From CAVQGZ01 sp963712175 (GTDB taxonomy: Bacteria; Actinomycetota; Actinomycetes; Jiangellales; Jiangellaceae): 64,000 nucleotides of DNA. Shown one piece after another: positions 51,468 to 60,199 of the stretch. The notes beneath the pieces were generated by a model that had not been told where the DNA came from, ran no database searches, and saw only the letters and a list, made by a program, of their open reading frames with translations. Numbering within the stretch: position 1 is the first letter of the stretch; each line of letters starts with the position of its first letter. A program made the translations under genes and the position numbers. Location: assembly GCA_963712175.1 (NCBI GenBank), contig CAVQGZ010000012.1, forward strand, positions 14,224-78,223. The letters run 5' to 3'.

Positions 51468-52904
51468 CTAGGCCGACACCTTGCTCGGCAACGCCGCGAC
51501 GATGTCATCCACCCGGTCCTTGGCGTCTCCGAAGAGCATCTGGGTGTTCTCCTTGAAGAACAGCGGGTTCTGCACACCTGCGTAGCCGGTGGCCATGGAG
51601 CGCTTGAACACGATGACGTCCTTGGACTCCCACACGTGCAGCACCGGCATGCCCTCGATCGGGCTCCCGGGCTCGTCGATGGCAGCCGGGTTGACGGTGT
51701 CGTTGGCGCCGATGACCAGGACGACGTCTGTGTCGGGGAAGTCGTCGTTGATCTCGTCCATCTCGAGCACCACGTCGTAGGGCACCTTCGCCTCGGCGAG
51801 CAGCACGTTCATGTGCCCGGGCAGGCGTCCGGCCACCGGGTGGATGCCGAAGCGCACCTCGGTGCCGTTCTCCCGCAGCCGGCGGGTGAGCTCGGCGACC
51901 GGGTACTGCGCCTGGGCGACAGCCATGCCGTAGCCAGGAGTGATGATCACCGAGGACGCCTCGGACAGCATCGCGGCGACCTCGTCGGCCTGCACCTCGC
52001 GGTGCTCGCCGTAGTCCTTGGCCTCGCCCGCGATCTGGCCGTCGGTGCCGAACCCTCCGGCGATGACCGAGATGAACGAGCGGTTCATGCCGATGCACAT
52101 GATGTAGCTCAGGTACGCACCGGAGGAGCCGACCAGGGCGCCCGCGACGATCAGCAGGTTGTTGTTCAGCAAGAAGCCGGTGGCCGCCGCTGCCCAGCCC
52201 GAGTAGCTGTTGAGCATCGAGATGACGACGGGCATGTCGCCGCCGCCGATGGACGCCACGAGGTGCCAGCCGAAGGCCAGGGCGATGACGGTCATGATGC
52301 CCAGCGGAACAAGGTTGGGGTCGACGACGAACCACGCCATGAGTCCGAGCGACACGACGACGGCGCCGAGGTTGAGCCAGTGCCGCGCCGGCAGCACCAG
52401 GGGGGCGGACTTCATCTTCGCGCTCAGCTTGAGGAACGCCACGATCGAGCCGGTCAACGTGACCGCCCCGATGAAGACGCCCAGGAACACCTCGCCGTTG
52501 TGGATGCCCTCGGTACCCAGGCTCTCGTACAGCGCCTTGACCTCGGGGAACTCCTCAGCCTCGAAGAAGGAGTTGTAGGCCACGAGCACCGCGGCCGCAC
52601 CCACGAAGGAGTGCAGCAACGCGATCAGCTCGGGCATGCCCGTCATCTCGACGCTGCGGGCTCGCCAGATGCCGATGGCAGCGCCGACGAGCATCGCAGC
52701 CACGATGAACACGAGCACGTCCCAGCCGTCCCGGTCGATGGCCAGGCCGATGGTCGAGGTGATGGCCACGGTGATACCGGCGATGCCGAAGTAGTTGCCG
52801 TGCTTGGCCGTCTCGTGCTTGGACAGCCCGGCGAAGGCGAGGATGAACAGCAGGGCGGTGACCAGGTAGGCCGCCGTCACGAGGGTGGGGGTCGTCAGCT
52901 CCAT
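51468..52904 (-). CDS. pntB: Proton-translocating NAD(P) transhydrogenase, beta subunit
   Basis: A 478-residue subunit. About nine N-terminal helices (1-270; GGGDMPVVISMLNSYSGWAAAATGFLL in part) form part of the proton channel; the NADP-binding domain III (about 295-478) has ITPGYGMAVAQAQYPV, RFGIHPVAGRLPGHMNVLLAEA, LVIGANDTVNPAA and YAGVQNPLFFKENTQMLFGDAK (in part). It uses the proton gradient to make NADPH from NADH. It follows pntA with three bases between. Confidence 0.95.
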   Translation of the reverse strand: MELTTPTLVTAAYLVTALLFILAFAGLSKHETAKHGNYFGIAGITVAITSTIGLAIDRDGWDVLVFIVAAMLVGAAIGIWRARSVEMTGMPELIALLHSFVGAAAVLVAYNSFFEAEEFPEVKALYESLGTEGIHNGEVFLGVFIGAVTLTGSIVAFLKLSAKMKSAPLVLPARHWLNLGAVVVSLGLMAWFVVDPNLVPLGIMTVIALAFGWHLVASIGGGDMPVVISMLNSYSGWAAAATGFLLNNNLLIVAGALVGSSGAYLSYIMCIGMNRSFISVIAGGFGTDGQIAGEAKDYGEHREVQADEVAAMLSEASSVIITPGYGMAVAQAQYPVAELTRRLRENGTEVRFGIHPVAGRLPGHMNVLLAEAKVPYDVVLEMDEINDDFPDTDVVLVIGANDTVNPAAIDEPGSPIEGMPVLHVWESKDVIVFKRSMATGYAGVQNPLFFKENTQMLFGDAKDRVDDIVAALPSKVSA

Positions 52905-52907
52905 GAC

Positions 52908-54434
52908 TCAGGCCTTCCGGAACATGTTGAGCATCCGGTAGGTCACCAGGAACCCACCGAACACGTTGATGCTGGCAATGAGGACGGCGATGAACGCCAA
53001 CACCGTGATCAGCGCGTTGCCGGTGCCGAGCTGCAGCAGGGCTCCTACGACGATCACACCGGAGATCGCGTTGGTCTCCGACATCAGGGGCGTGTGCAGC
53101 GCGTGGTGCACGTTGCCGATGACGTAGTAGCCGATCACGATCGCCAGGGCGAAGACCGTGACCTGCGGCAGGAACGCCTCGGGAAGGAAGGGCGCGATGG
53201 CCAAGAAGGCCGCTGCGACGGCACCCACGACCCAGAACTTGCGGTTGGGGTTCTTGACCTTGACCGGCTTGGGCTCCACGGGGGCGGCGGGCGCGGCAGC
53301 CGGGGCTGCCGACACCTGCACCGGGGGTGGCGGCCAGAGCACCTCCCCCTCCTGGACGACCGTCATGCCCCGCTGCACGGCGTCGTCGAGGTCGAGGACG
53401 AACTCACCGTCCTTGCCTGGCGTCACGAGCTTGAGCAGGTTGACGAGGTTCGTCCCGTAGAGCTGCGAGGCCTGGGTCGGCAGGCGCCCAGGCAGGTCGG
53501 TGTAGCCGAGGATCGTCACACCGTTGTCGGTCACAACCTTCTCGTCGGCGACCGATCCGGCGACGTTGCCGCCGTTGGACGCCGCCATGTCAACGATGAC
53601 GCTGCCGTTCTTCATGGAGGCGACCATCTCTTCGGTGATCAACCGAGGTGCCGGCCTGCCCGGGATGAGGGCGGTGGTGACGATGATGTCGACGTCCTTG
53701 GCCTGCTCGGCATACATCGCCGCGGCCTTGGCGTTGAAGTCCTCCGTCGTCTCCGTCGCATACCCGGTGGCGCTGGGGCCGGTGTCCTCGACGTCGATGC
53801 GCAGGAACTCCGCGCCCATCGACTCGACCTGCTCGCCCACCTCGGAGCGGGCGTCGAAGGCGCGAACGATGGCGCCGAGGCTGTTGGCGGTCCCGATCGC
53901 TGCCAGACCAGCCACGCCGGCGCCGACCACGAGCACCTTGGCCGGCGGCACCTTGCCGGCCGCGGTGACCTGCCCGGTGAACAGCGAGCCGAACTCGTTG
54001 GCCGCCTCGATGACGGCGCGGTACCCGGCGATGTTGGCCATCGACGACAGCACGTCCAGCGACTGAGCGCGCGAGATGCGTGGCACGGCGTCCATCGCCA
54101 GCGCCGTCACGCCCCGCGCGGCGAGGGCCTGGACCAGGTCGGGGGAGAGCGCCGGGGCGAGCAGGCTGACGATCGTCTGGCCAGCATCGAGGCGCGCCAG
54201 CTCGGACTCGTCAGGTGCGTTGATCTTGAAGACGATCTCGGCGTCCCAGACCTCGTCGCCCACGACGTCGGCGCCGGCGGCCCGGAACGCGTCGTCGTCG
54301 AACGACGACGCGACGCCGGCTCCGGACTCGATCGATATCGAGTAGCCGAGCTTGATGATCTGCTCGACCGTCTTGGGGGTCGCCGCCACCCGGGTCTCAC
54401 CGGGTTTGGACTCGCGAGGGACACCGATGCGCAC
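52908..54434 (-). CDS. pntA: Proton-translocating NAD(P) transhydrogenase, alpha subunit (fused alpha1-alpha2)
   Basis: A 508-residue protein. The N-terminal NAD-binding domain I (1-375) contains GVPRESKPGETRVAATPKTV, KVLVVGAGVAGLAAIGTANSLGAIVRAFDAR (Rossmann glycines, in part) and GSVIVDMAASNGGN. A Pro/Ala linker (about 365-395) leads to four helices (about 400-505) that complete the membrane part. Fused as in E. coli (510 residues) rather than split as in many alphaproteobacteria. First gene of the pntAB operon. Confidence 0.95.
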   Translation of the reverse strand: MRIGVPRESKPGETRVAATPKTVEQIIKLGYSISIESGAGVASSFDDDAFRAAGADVVGDEVWDAEIVFKINAPDESELARLDAGQTIVSLLAPALSPDLVQALAARGVTALAMDAVPRISRAQSLDVLSSMANIAGYRAVIEAANEFGSLFTGQVTAAGKVPPAKVLVVGAGVAGLAAIGTANSLGAIVRAFDARSEVGEQVESMGAEFLRIDVEDTGPSATGYATETTEDFNAKAAAMYAEQAKDVDIIVTTALIPGRPAPRLITEEMVASMKNGSVIVDMAASNGGNVAGSVADEKVVTDNGVTILGYTDLPGRLPTQASQLYGTNLVNLLKLVTPGKDGEFVLDLDDAVQRGMTVVQEGEVLWPPPPVQVSAAPAAAPAAPVEPKPVKVKNPNRKFWVVGAVAAAFLAIAPFLPEAFLPQVTVFALAIVIGYYVIGNVHHALHTPLMSETNAISGVIVVGALLQLGTGNALITVLAFIAVLIASINVFGGFLVTYRMLNMFRKA

Positions 54435-54591
54435 GGGTGGTCCTTTCGGGCAGGGTTACGACGCAGACCTGGACGAGGCGGACGCTACTTGGACGACCCG
54501 GTGGCGCCGTAAGGGACTCTCGACCCACATGTGGCCGTGCTGTTGGTCACTCCGTGGGGCTCCCGTGCTCGCGATGGTGGGCCGCCAGCGC

Positions 54592-54903
54592 TCAGGCCTG
54601 GGGGTAGTCGCGGCGGTAGTACGTCGTGACCTGCTCCTTGCGGCCCCAGCTACCCACGTAGGAGCCGATGTCGAAGACGAAGGCCAGGGCCACGAAGAGC
54701 CAGTTGAAGCCGACGACGTCACCGGTCCACCAGTGCACGAGGACGTACGCCAGCGTCGAGTAGGGCAGCAGGAACCAGCCGATGAGCGGGATCAGCCACG
54801 AGCCGTCGAAGGCCTTGGTGATCTCGTTGTTGAACAGCGCCATGAGCGCCAGGGCCAGCCTGGGCGCGAAGGCCCCCAGCGCCAGGACGAAGCAGCCACA
54901 CAT
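54592..54903 (-). CDS. Small conserved membrane protein of unknown function
   Basis: A 103-residue protein with hydrophobic stretches at about 3-23, 36-58 and 66-84, then a short polar tail (GSWGRKEQVTTYYRRDYPQA). The segment LFNNEITKAFDGSWLIPLIGWFLLPYSTLAYV (in part) is distinctive. I recognise no catalytic or binding motif. It is on the same strand as pntAB, 157 bases before pntA, and divergent from the MFS gene. The 157-base gap may hold the pnt promoter, though I see no clear box. Confidence 0.6.
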   Translation of the reverse strand: MCGCFVLALGAFAPRLALALMALFNNEITKAFDGSWLIPLIGWFLLPYSTLAYVLVHWWTGDVVGFNWLFVALAFVFDIGSYVGSWGRKEQVTTYYRRDYPQA

Positions 54904-54955
54904 CCGGATCGACCCCTCAGCTCAGGTCTTGCTCTCGGTACGGGACGCTACCCGA

Positions 54956-56158
54956 GTGAACCACGTCGAGGCGGCGCCGCGGCGGGCCCGCACGGCCGTG
55001 GGCCTGCTCTTCCTCGCCAACGGTGTCGCCTTGACGACGGTGCTGCCGCGGCTCCCCGAGATCAAGACCGACCTCGGGCTCACGAACACCGCCCTGGGTC
55101 TGGCCCTGGCCGCCGCCCCCGTCGGCTCGCTGACCGCCGTGCCGCTCACGGGACGCCTCATCGCCCGGTTCGGCTCGGCCGCCGTAGCCGCCGCGGCAGG
55201 GGTCGTCCTCGGGGGGGCGCTGCCGGTGCTCGCCCTCGCGCCAGGGTGGGCGGCTCTGGCGGTGACCTACCTCGTCCTCGGTGCGGCGGACGGGATCATG
55301 GACGCCGCGATGAACGCACACGGGCTGCGTGTGCAGAAGGCCTACGGCCGCTCGCTGATCAACGGCATGCACGGGCTCTGGAGCGTCGGAGCCGCCACCG
55401 GCGCGGCGGTCGGCACGACGGCCGCCGCGTTGGGCGTCCCGCTGCTGGCCCACCTCGTGCTCGTGGGGGTGCTCGCCCTGTCGGTGGCGGTGCTGGCCTG
55501 GGCATGGCGGCTCCCGGGCCCGGACCCCAGCGACCTGGGCGTTGAACAGCCTGTGCCCGAGGACGACGTGGACGGCTCGGCAGCCACTCCGGCGGGAGGG
55601 GTGTGGGCAGCGGTGCGCCCGTTGGCGTGGGTGGGACTGCTTGGGGTCCTGGCCGGGATCCCCGAGGACGTCGCCAACACCTGGAGCACCCTCTACCTCG
55701 CCGAGGGCCGCGAGGCGCCGCCGGGGCTGGCCGGGCTGGGCTACACAGTGTTCGCCGCGTCCATGATGGTCAGCCGTTTCTCCGCCGACCGCGTCACCGA
55801 CCGGCTCGGCACCGTCATGGTGGCGCGGCTCGGCGGCCTGCTTGCGTTCGCGGGGTACGTGGTCGTCCTCACCTCGCCGGCCCTGTGGCTCTCGATCGCC
55901 GGCTTCGGCCTGATCGGGCTGGGGATAGCCCCGGCGTTCCCGTCCCTCTTCCACGCGGCGGGGCACTGGCCCGGAGTGCGCCCCGGGGACGGCGTGACGG
56001 TCCTGTCGTGGGTGGCTCGGCTTGGCTTCCTGGCCACCCCGCCGCTCGTCGGGCTGATCGCCGACAATGCCGGGATCGGCGCAGGCCTCGTCCTGGGAGC
56101 CGTGGCTGCCCTCGGCTACGGCCTGGCCGCGGGCCGCCTGTCCCCCGCTTCCCGATGA
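54956..56158 (+). CDS. Major facilitator superfamily transporter
   Basis: A 400-residue protein with 12 likely helices. LFLANGVALTTVLPRLPEIKTDLGLTNTALGLALAAAPVGSL (in part) and NAHGLRVQKAYGRSLINGMHGLWSVGAATGA resemble the fucose/YbjJ-like MFS group. GIPEDVANTWSTLYLAE and SRFSADRVTDRLGTVMVARLGG (the A-like loop between helices 8 and 9) are also typical. The substrate is unknown. The GTG start lies 52 bases from the start of the divergent small membrane protein. Its TGA is part of the inverted repeat that follows. Confidence 0.82.
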   Translation: MNHVEAAPRRARTAVGLLFLANGVALTTVLPRLPEIKTDLGLTNTALGLALAAAPVGSLTAVPLTGRLIARFGSAAVAAAAGVVLGGALPVLALAPGWAALAVTYLVLGAADGIMDAAMNAHGLRVQKAYGRSLINGMHGLWSVGAATGAAVGTTAAALGVPLLAHLVLVGVLALSVAVLAWAWRLPGPDPSDLGVEQPVPEDDVDGSAATPAGGVWAAVRPLAWVGLLGVLAGIPEDVANTWSTLYLAEGREAPPGLAGLGYTVFAASMMVSRFSADRVTDRLGTVMVARLGGLLAFAGYVVVLTSPALWLSIAGFGLIGLGIAPAFPSLFHAAGHWPGVRPGDGVTVLSWVARLGFLATPPLVGLIADNAGIGAGLVLGAVAALGYGLAAGRLSPASR

Positions 56159-56237
56159 TCACGGCAGGTAGGTCAACCGGCGCCTTGCGCGGTGTGTACA
56201 CCCAGGCAACCACCCGTCCACCTACCTGCCGTGATCA
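56156..56237. repeat. Perfect 18-bp inverted repeat with 46-base spacer
   Basis: TGATCACGGCAGGTAGGT (56156-56173) is exactly complementary to ACCTACCTGCCGTGATCA (56220-56237). The left arm starts with the stop codon of the MFS gene. The spacer holds the smaller palindrome GTGTACAC. It could fold into a long hairpin and end the MFS transcript, or be a copy of a dispersed intergenic element. There is no transposase gene and I see no target duplication. Confidence 0.85.
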
Positions 56238-56292
56238 ACAGGCGGATCGGGGCAGCGGGTAGGGAGCAGGGCGGGTCATGGATGCGCGGGGC

Positions 56293-56568
56293 TCAGCGCC
56301 CCGCAGCGAACGCCTCGATGTCGTCGGCGGCGATGTCCATCAGGTTGTGCGCGAGATCGTTCAGGGCGCGCCCGGCGGCCAGCTCGTCTCCGATCTCGGG
56401 GACGGGTCGGTCGGTCGGGTTTCGTCTGGCGAACCCCTCGCCGGTGACGTGGCTCGACCCGCCGGTGTCGAGAACCGCGTGTGCTCTCGTCCGGTCGTCG
56501 TCGACCTCGTCGATGCTGATCGTCACCGTCCACCGCTTGGCATGCATGGACTCCATCGGCCTCACCAA
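56293..56568 (-). CDS. DUF1876 domain protein
   Basis: A 91-residue protein: KRWTVTISIDEVDDDRTRAHAVLDTG, then GEGFARRNPTDRPVPEIGDELAAGRALNDLAHNLMDIAADDIE (in parts). The A-R-R-N-P-x-D block and EIGDELA match DUF1876 (dsRBD-like fold), common in actinobacteria and of unknown function. Start ATG 56568 or the Met four codons later. Confidence 0.82.
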   Translation of the reverse strand: MVRPMESMHAKRWTVTISIDEVDDDRTRAHAVLDTGGSSHVTGEGFARRNPTDRPVPEIGDELAAGRALNDLAHNLMDIAADDIEAFAAGR

Positions 56569-56629
56569 CCTTTCGGACTACCGTGACCGTAGGCCCATAG
56601 CAACGATGTGGAGAGGGGGCAGAGGTCCC

Positions 56630-57490
56630 ATGCGGGAGATCGTCTGGCGCTTCGACGACCCGACAAGCAGCCGCGAGGCCGAGCCGACCGACCCAGCGTC
56701 GGCGCAGGAGCGGCTCGAGACAGGGAACACGGCGTTCGCCGAGCTCTTCGACGAGAGCGGTCTGGACACCCGCGTCATCCAGCTCAGCCCCTCCGACCTC
56801 GGCGTCAGCGAGGACGGGCGCCCGCCGGCGCAGCGTCCGTTCGCGGCGGTGCTGTCGTGCTCCGACGCCCGCGCGCCCGTCGAGCTACTGCTCAACCAGC
56901 GCGCCAACGACGTGTTCGTGGTGCGGGTCGCCGGAGGCGTGCTGAGCGAGGAGGCCCTCGGCTCGCTGGACTTCGCCCTGGACAACCTCGCGGCGATGCA
57001 GCTCGTCGCCGCGCTCGGCCACACGGGCTGCGGCGCCGTCAACGCAGCCGTGACCACCTACCTCGACCCGCCGTCCTACCTGTCGTTGGCCGACAGCCGG
57101 CCCCTGCTGGCACTCGTGCAGAACCTGCTGGGGTCGGTGCGGCTGGCAGACCACGCCTTGCACCACGTCCACGGAACGGACGTCGTCGCGCGGCCTGGCT
57201 ACCGCAGCGCCCTCACCGCCACGGCCGTCGTCGCCGGCGCTGCGATCAACGCCTCGTCCCTGGCCGTGCGCATCGCCCAGCGCCGCCAGCCCGGTGCGGC
57301 GCCGATCGGCACCGTCTACGGCGTGTACGACCTGCTCAGCCGACGCATCGGGCTGCCCGGAACGACCAGCTCCTGGACGCCGGGACTCGTCGCCGCCCCC
57401 AAGGACGGTCCGTCGCTGGTGCACGCGCTGAGCGAAGCCGTGTTCGGCCCCTACATCACCGGCATGCTCGACACCTCAGATGATGGCTGA
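56630..57490 (+). CDS. Beta-class carbonic anhydrase
   Basis: A 286-residue enzyme for CO2/bicarbonate interconversion. The zinc site is AVLSCSDARAPVELL (Cys and the Asp-Arg pair) and LGHTGCGAVNAAV (His-x2-Cys). VFVVRVAGGVLSEEALGSLDFAL is the second conserved strand. The ends are longer than in minimal beta enzymes (about 200 residues). GGAGAGGGGG precedes the ATG. The final codons overlap the next gene by 11 bases in another frame. Confidence 0.9.
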   Translation: MREIVWRFDDPTSSREAEPTDPASAQERLETGNTAFAELFDESGLDTRVIQLSPSDLGVSEDGRPPAQRPFAAVLSCSDARAPVELLLNQRANDVFVVRVAGGVLSEEALGSLDFALDNLAAMQLVAALGHTGCGAVNAAVTTYLDPPSYLSLADSRPLLALVQNLLGSVRLADHALHHVHGTDVVARPGYRSALTATAVVAGAAINASSLAVRIAQRRQPGAAPIGTVYGVYDLLSRRIGLPGTTSSWTPGLVAAPKDGPSLVHALSEAVFGPYITGMLDTSDDG

Positions 57491-58142
57491 CCGATTCAGC
57501 GACCGCGCCGAGGCGGGTCGACTGCTGGGGGCGGCGGTACGAGAGCGGTTGGGTGTGGATGCCCCCGAGCCGGTGGTGCTGGGACTCCCACGGGGCGGGG
57601 TGACGGTGGCCGCCGAGGTGGCTCGCGCCCTGTCGGCACCGCTGGACGTCCTCGTCGTCCGCAAGATCGGTGTCCCCGGACAGCCCGAGCTCGCCATGGG
57701 AGCCTTGGCAGCCGGCACCGTGGTGCGCAACCACGATGTCGTCCATGCCCTGGGTATCGACGACGCGACCTTCGCCGCTGCGGCGGATGCCGAGCGTTCG
57801 GCCGCCCAGGCGCGCGAGCAGCTCTACCGAGGGGTTGTCGACCCCGAGCCGTTGGACGGACGAACGGTGGTGGTGGTGGACGATGGGCTGGCCACCGGCG
57901 CCACGGCGCGAGCCGCCGTCCAGGCCCTGCGCCATCGCGAGGACAACCGCCCGGCACGTGTCGTGCTGGCCCTGCCGGTCGCGCCCCGAGACTCGCTGAC
58001 GGACCTGGCACGCCTCGTCGACGACGTCGTCTGCCTGCGCACCCCGCACCCCTTCTACGCCGTGGGCGAGTGGTACCGCGACTTCGGCCAGGTCAGCGAC
58101 GACGAGGTGGCGGCCCTGCTACGGGGCCGAGAGGTCGTCTAG
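57480..58142 (+). CDS. Phosphoribosyltransferase-domain protein
   Basis: A 220-residue type I PRTase-like protein. VVLGLPRGGVTVAAEVARAL and LDVLVVRKIGVPGQPELAMGAL start the fold, and the PRPP loop reads RTVVVVDDGLATGATARAAVQAL. These are the predicted phosphoribosyltransferases seen in many actinobacteria, sometimes fused to a dienelactone hydrolase; here an alpha/beta hydrolase is next door but convergent. Substrate unknown. Its 3' end overlaps the hydrolase 3' end by 24 bases. Confidence 0.85.
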   Translation: MMADRFSDRAEAGRLLGAAVRERLGVDAPEPVVLGLPRGGVTVAAEVARALSAPLDVLVVRKIGVPGQPELAMGALAAGTVVRNHDVVHALGIDDATFAAAADAERSAAQAREQLYRGVVDPEPLDGRTVVVVDDGLATGATARAAVQALRHREDNRPARVVLALPVAPRDSLTDLARLVDDVVCLRTPHPFYAVGEWYRDFGQVSDDEVAALLRGREVV

Positions 58143-59186
58143 ACCGATCAGCGGTCCGAGCACCGGGTAGATCTCGTCCAGGTTCTCCGCGTTCTCGCCC
58201 TGCGGGTCGATCACGTCGTGCTTGTACTGCAGGTCGTCGGCGAACACGTAGTCGATGCGGTCGACCCCCGGCTGGTCGAGGGCCAGCAGCTGTTCGAGCT
58301 GTCGCTCGACGTCGTACACCCCCGCGTTGCTCACGGCCGCGTCGTTCTCGTTGGTCACGACGACGAGCCGCTCCAGCGGCGTCTCGCGGCGGGGCTCGGT
58401 GTGCTGGGTCGCGCGGCCCACGGCGAGAAAGGCCCCCAACGACCGCAGCGTGTACCGCGGGTAGGCGTACGGCGGCGTCGCCAGCTGTTCCTTGAGCCCG
58501 GAGTCCCACCACAGGGACACGTCGGGGGTGAACCGGAACGCTCGGGAGACAGGTGCGACGGCGAACTCCGGCAGCACCTTGGGCGCGACAAGGGGCGCGA
58601 TGAGCACCGCCGTCGAGATCTCGTCACGCTCGGCTGCCAGCCAGCCGGCCAGGGTGCCCCCTCCGGACAGCCCCGCAACCCACACCTCGTCGCCGAGCCC
58701 GGCAGCGATGTCGACAGCCAGGTCGCCGGTGGCGACGAGGTCGTCCGGGCCGAGGTCGGACAGCGCGGGGCTCAACCTGTCCTGCTCACCGTGCCCCGGC
58801 AGCCGAGGCACGACGACGCTGAACCCAGCATCGACGTAGGCCTGGGCGATCGCGTCCCACTGCTGCGGGCAGTTCGTGTATCCGTGCAGCAGGACGACGG
58901 CCACATCGCTGCGCTCCCCTTGGTCGTACACCCTCGATCGGCACACCGGGTTGACGTCGTCGCCGTCGGCCGCTCGCAGGTCGTCGGCCAGGGTGATGGC
59001 CTCGTCGAAGGTCGTCGCGGGGGAAGCATCGGTGGCCAGGTCACGGTCGAGCAACGGGGTGAAGACCACCACCGCCGCGACGACCAGGACGAGGGCGAGA
59101 AGCCCCAGCCCGCTGGCCAGCAGCGGCCGGCGGCGCCACCATCGGCTCCTACGAGCGCCCGGATCCGCGGAGTCAGAATCGGCCAT
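58119..59186 (-). CDS. Alpha/beta hydrolase with N-terminal membrane anchor
   Basis: A 355-residue protein. A basic stretch (RRSRWWRRRP) and one helix (about 22-43) anchor it; the domain faces outward. Catalytic parts: VVLLHGYTNCPQQWDAIA, nucleophile Ser in VAGLSGGGTLAGW, Asp in NENDAAV and His in LQYKHDVIDPQGEN. It resembles carboxylesterase or monoacylglycerol lipase-like enzymes. The substrate is unknown. ATG 59186 (MADSDS) is used rather than an in-frame ATG 48 bases upstream. Confidence 0.82.
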   Translation of the reverse strand: MADSDSADPGARRSRWWRRRPLLASGLGLLALVLVVAAVVVFTPLLDRDLATDASPATTFDEAITLADDLRAADGDDVNPVCRSRVYDQGERSDVAVVLLHGYTNCPQQWDAIAQAYVDAGFSVVVPRLPGHGEQDRLSPALSDLGPDDLVATGDLAVDIAAGLGDEVWVAGLSGGGTLAGWLAAERDEISTAVLIAPLVAPKVLPEFAVAPVSRAFRFTPDVSLWWDSGLKEQLATPPYAYPRYTLRSLGAFLAVGRATQHTEPRRETPLERLVVVTNENDAAVSNAGVYDVERQLEQLLALDQPGVDRIDYVFADDLQYKHDVIDPQGENAENLDEIYPVLGPLIGLDDLSAP

Positions 59187-59221
59187 GGGGTCATCCCACC
59201 ATGGCTGCCACACTTGGGCGG

Positions 59222-59920
59222 GTGACCTCCGCACCGCCGCGCGACACAGCCCGTTCGGTGCTGGGGGTTCTCGGTGAGCTCCTGATCACGGCCGGGGTCG
59301 TGGTCGGGCTGTTCGCGGTGTACACGTTGTACTGGACCGGCGTCGAGACTGCCCACGAGCAGGACGTGCTCGCAGCGGAGCTCGACGCCCTGAGCAGCAG
59401 CCCTGGGCAGGCCACGACGGACCAGGAGCCCACCGGCGAGACGACGCAGGTCGAGCCGCTGCCCGAACCGCTGCGGGGTGACGCCTACGCCCGCATGCGG
59501 ATCCCCCGACTGGGGACGGAGTGGAGCTGGGTCGTCGTGGAGGGAGTCGACGCCGCAACGCTGACACGCGGCCCCGGGCACTACCCCGACAGCGCCGACC
59601 CGGGCAACGTCGGGAACTTCGCCGTAGCCGGCCACCGAGCGACCTATGGAGAGCCCTTTGCCTACCTCGACCAGGTGGAGGTCGGGGACGACGTCGTCGT
59701 CGAACGCGGGGGCATGCAGTACCGGTACGAAGTCACCGGGTCGTTCATCACCGTTCCGTCCGACGGGGGGGTCGTGCTCCCCGTTCCGGGCCAGCCGGGA
59801 GTCGCCCCGAGGGACCGACTCATCACGCTCACCACGTGCAACCCTCGCTTCAGCGGCGTCGAGCGCCTGATCGTCCACGGCGTGCTGCGCGATTCCGGTC
59901 CGGTCTCGGGGGAGGCATAG
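59222..59920 (+). CDS. Class E sortase
   Basis: A 232-residue membrane transpeptidase that anchors proteins to the cell wall (class E prefers LAxTG). One helix (about 14-34), a polar stem, then the sortase domain: MRIPRLGTEWSWVVVEGVD, catalytic His in NFAVAGHRATYGEPFAYL, Cys in LITLTTCNPRFSG and Arg two residues later. GTG 59222 is used; an in-frame ATG at 59201 adds seven residues and cannot be excluded. A CACACT box lies seven bases before the GTG. No substrate gene with LAxTG is seen in the window. Confidence 0.88.
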   Translation: MTSAPPRDTARSVLGVLGELLITAGVVVGLFAVYTLYWTGVETAHEQDVLAAELDALSSSPGQATTDQEPTGETTQVEPLPEPLRGDAYARMRIPRLGTEWSWVVVEGVDAATLTRGPGHYPDSADPGNVGNFAVAGHRATYGEPFAYLDQVEVGDDVVVERGGMQYRYEVTGSFITVPSDGGVVLPVPGQPGVAPRDRLITLTTCNPRFSGVERLIVHGVLRDSGPVSGEA

Positions 59921-60082
59921 ATGTACGCGACCATCTGGCGGCACCTCCCCGGCCCCACCCCTGCGAAGGCGCTGACGGCGCTGCTGCTGGTGACGGCCGT
60001 CGTCCTCCTGCTCCTCATCGTCGTGTTCCCGTGGGTGGTGACCTGGTTGCCGGGTCAGGACGTATCCGTCGACATGCCTTGA
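59921..60082 (+). CDS. Small single-pass membrane protein after the sortase
   Basis: A 53-residue protein starting at the ATG directly after the sortase TAG. MYATIWRHLPGPTPAKAL is a polar, basic N-terminus; LTALLLVTAVVLLLLIVVFPWVV is the single helix (written here in part); then TWLPGQDVSVDMP. GGGGAGG precedes the ATG, so it is probably translated with the sortase. Small proteins of this shape follow class E sortases in other actinobacteria; the function is unknown. Confidence 0.75.
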   Translation: MYATIWRHLPGPTPAKALTALLLVTAVVLLLLIVVFPWVVTWLPGQDVSVDMP

Positions 60083-60199
60083 GCGCCACGCGCGGCGGGA
60101 CGGGCCGCACCTACTCGCGCAGTCGGGCCGTCCGACTCATTGGCCACGCTGAGGCGAGAAGGCAGGCTTGGCTCTGATGACCGCCTACTCCGGCCCGCG
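60083..60199. other. Junction between actinobacterial and foreign DNA (probable chimera)
   Basis: The last actinobacterial gene stops at 60082. The acyl-CoA ligase read on the other strand loses all similarity after GGENIYCIEVEN, at about 60199, lacking the final 70 or so residues. The 117 bases between hold no gene I can support. No insertion sequence, attachment site, tRNA or direct repeat marks the point, so an assembly join is likelier than a natural integration. Confidence 0.7.

Noticed and set aside
51636..54512. A 958-codon open frame on the plus strand
   Set aside because: It lies antisense to pntA and pntB, is rich in His, Asp, Gly and Arg as expected for high-GC shadow frames, and shows no domain.
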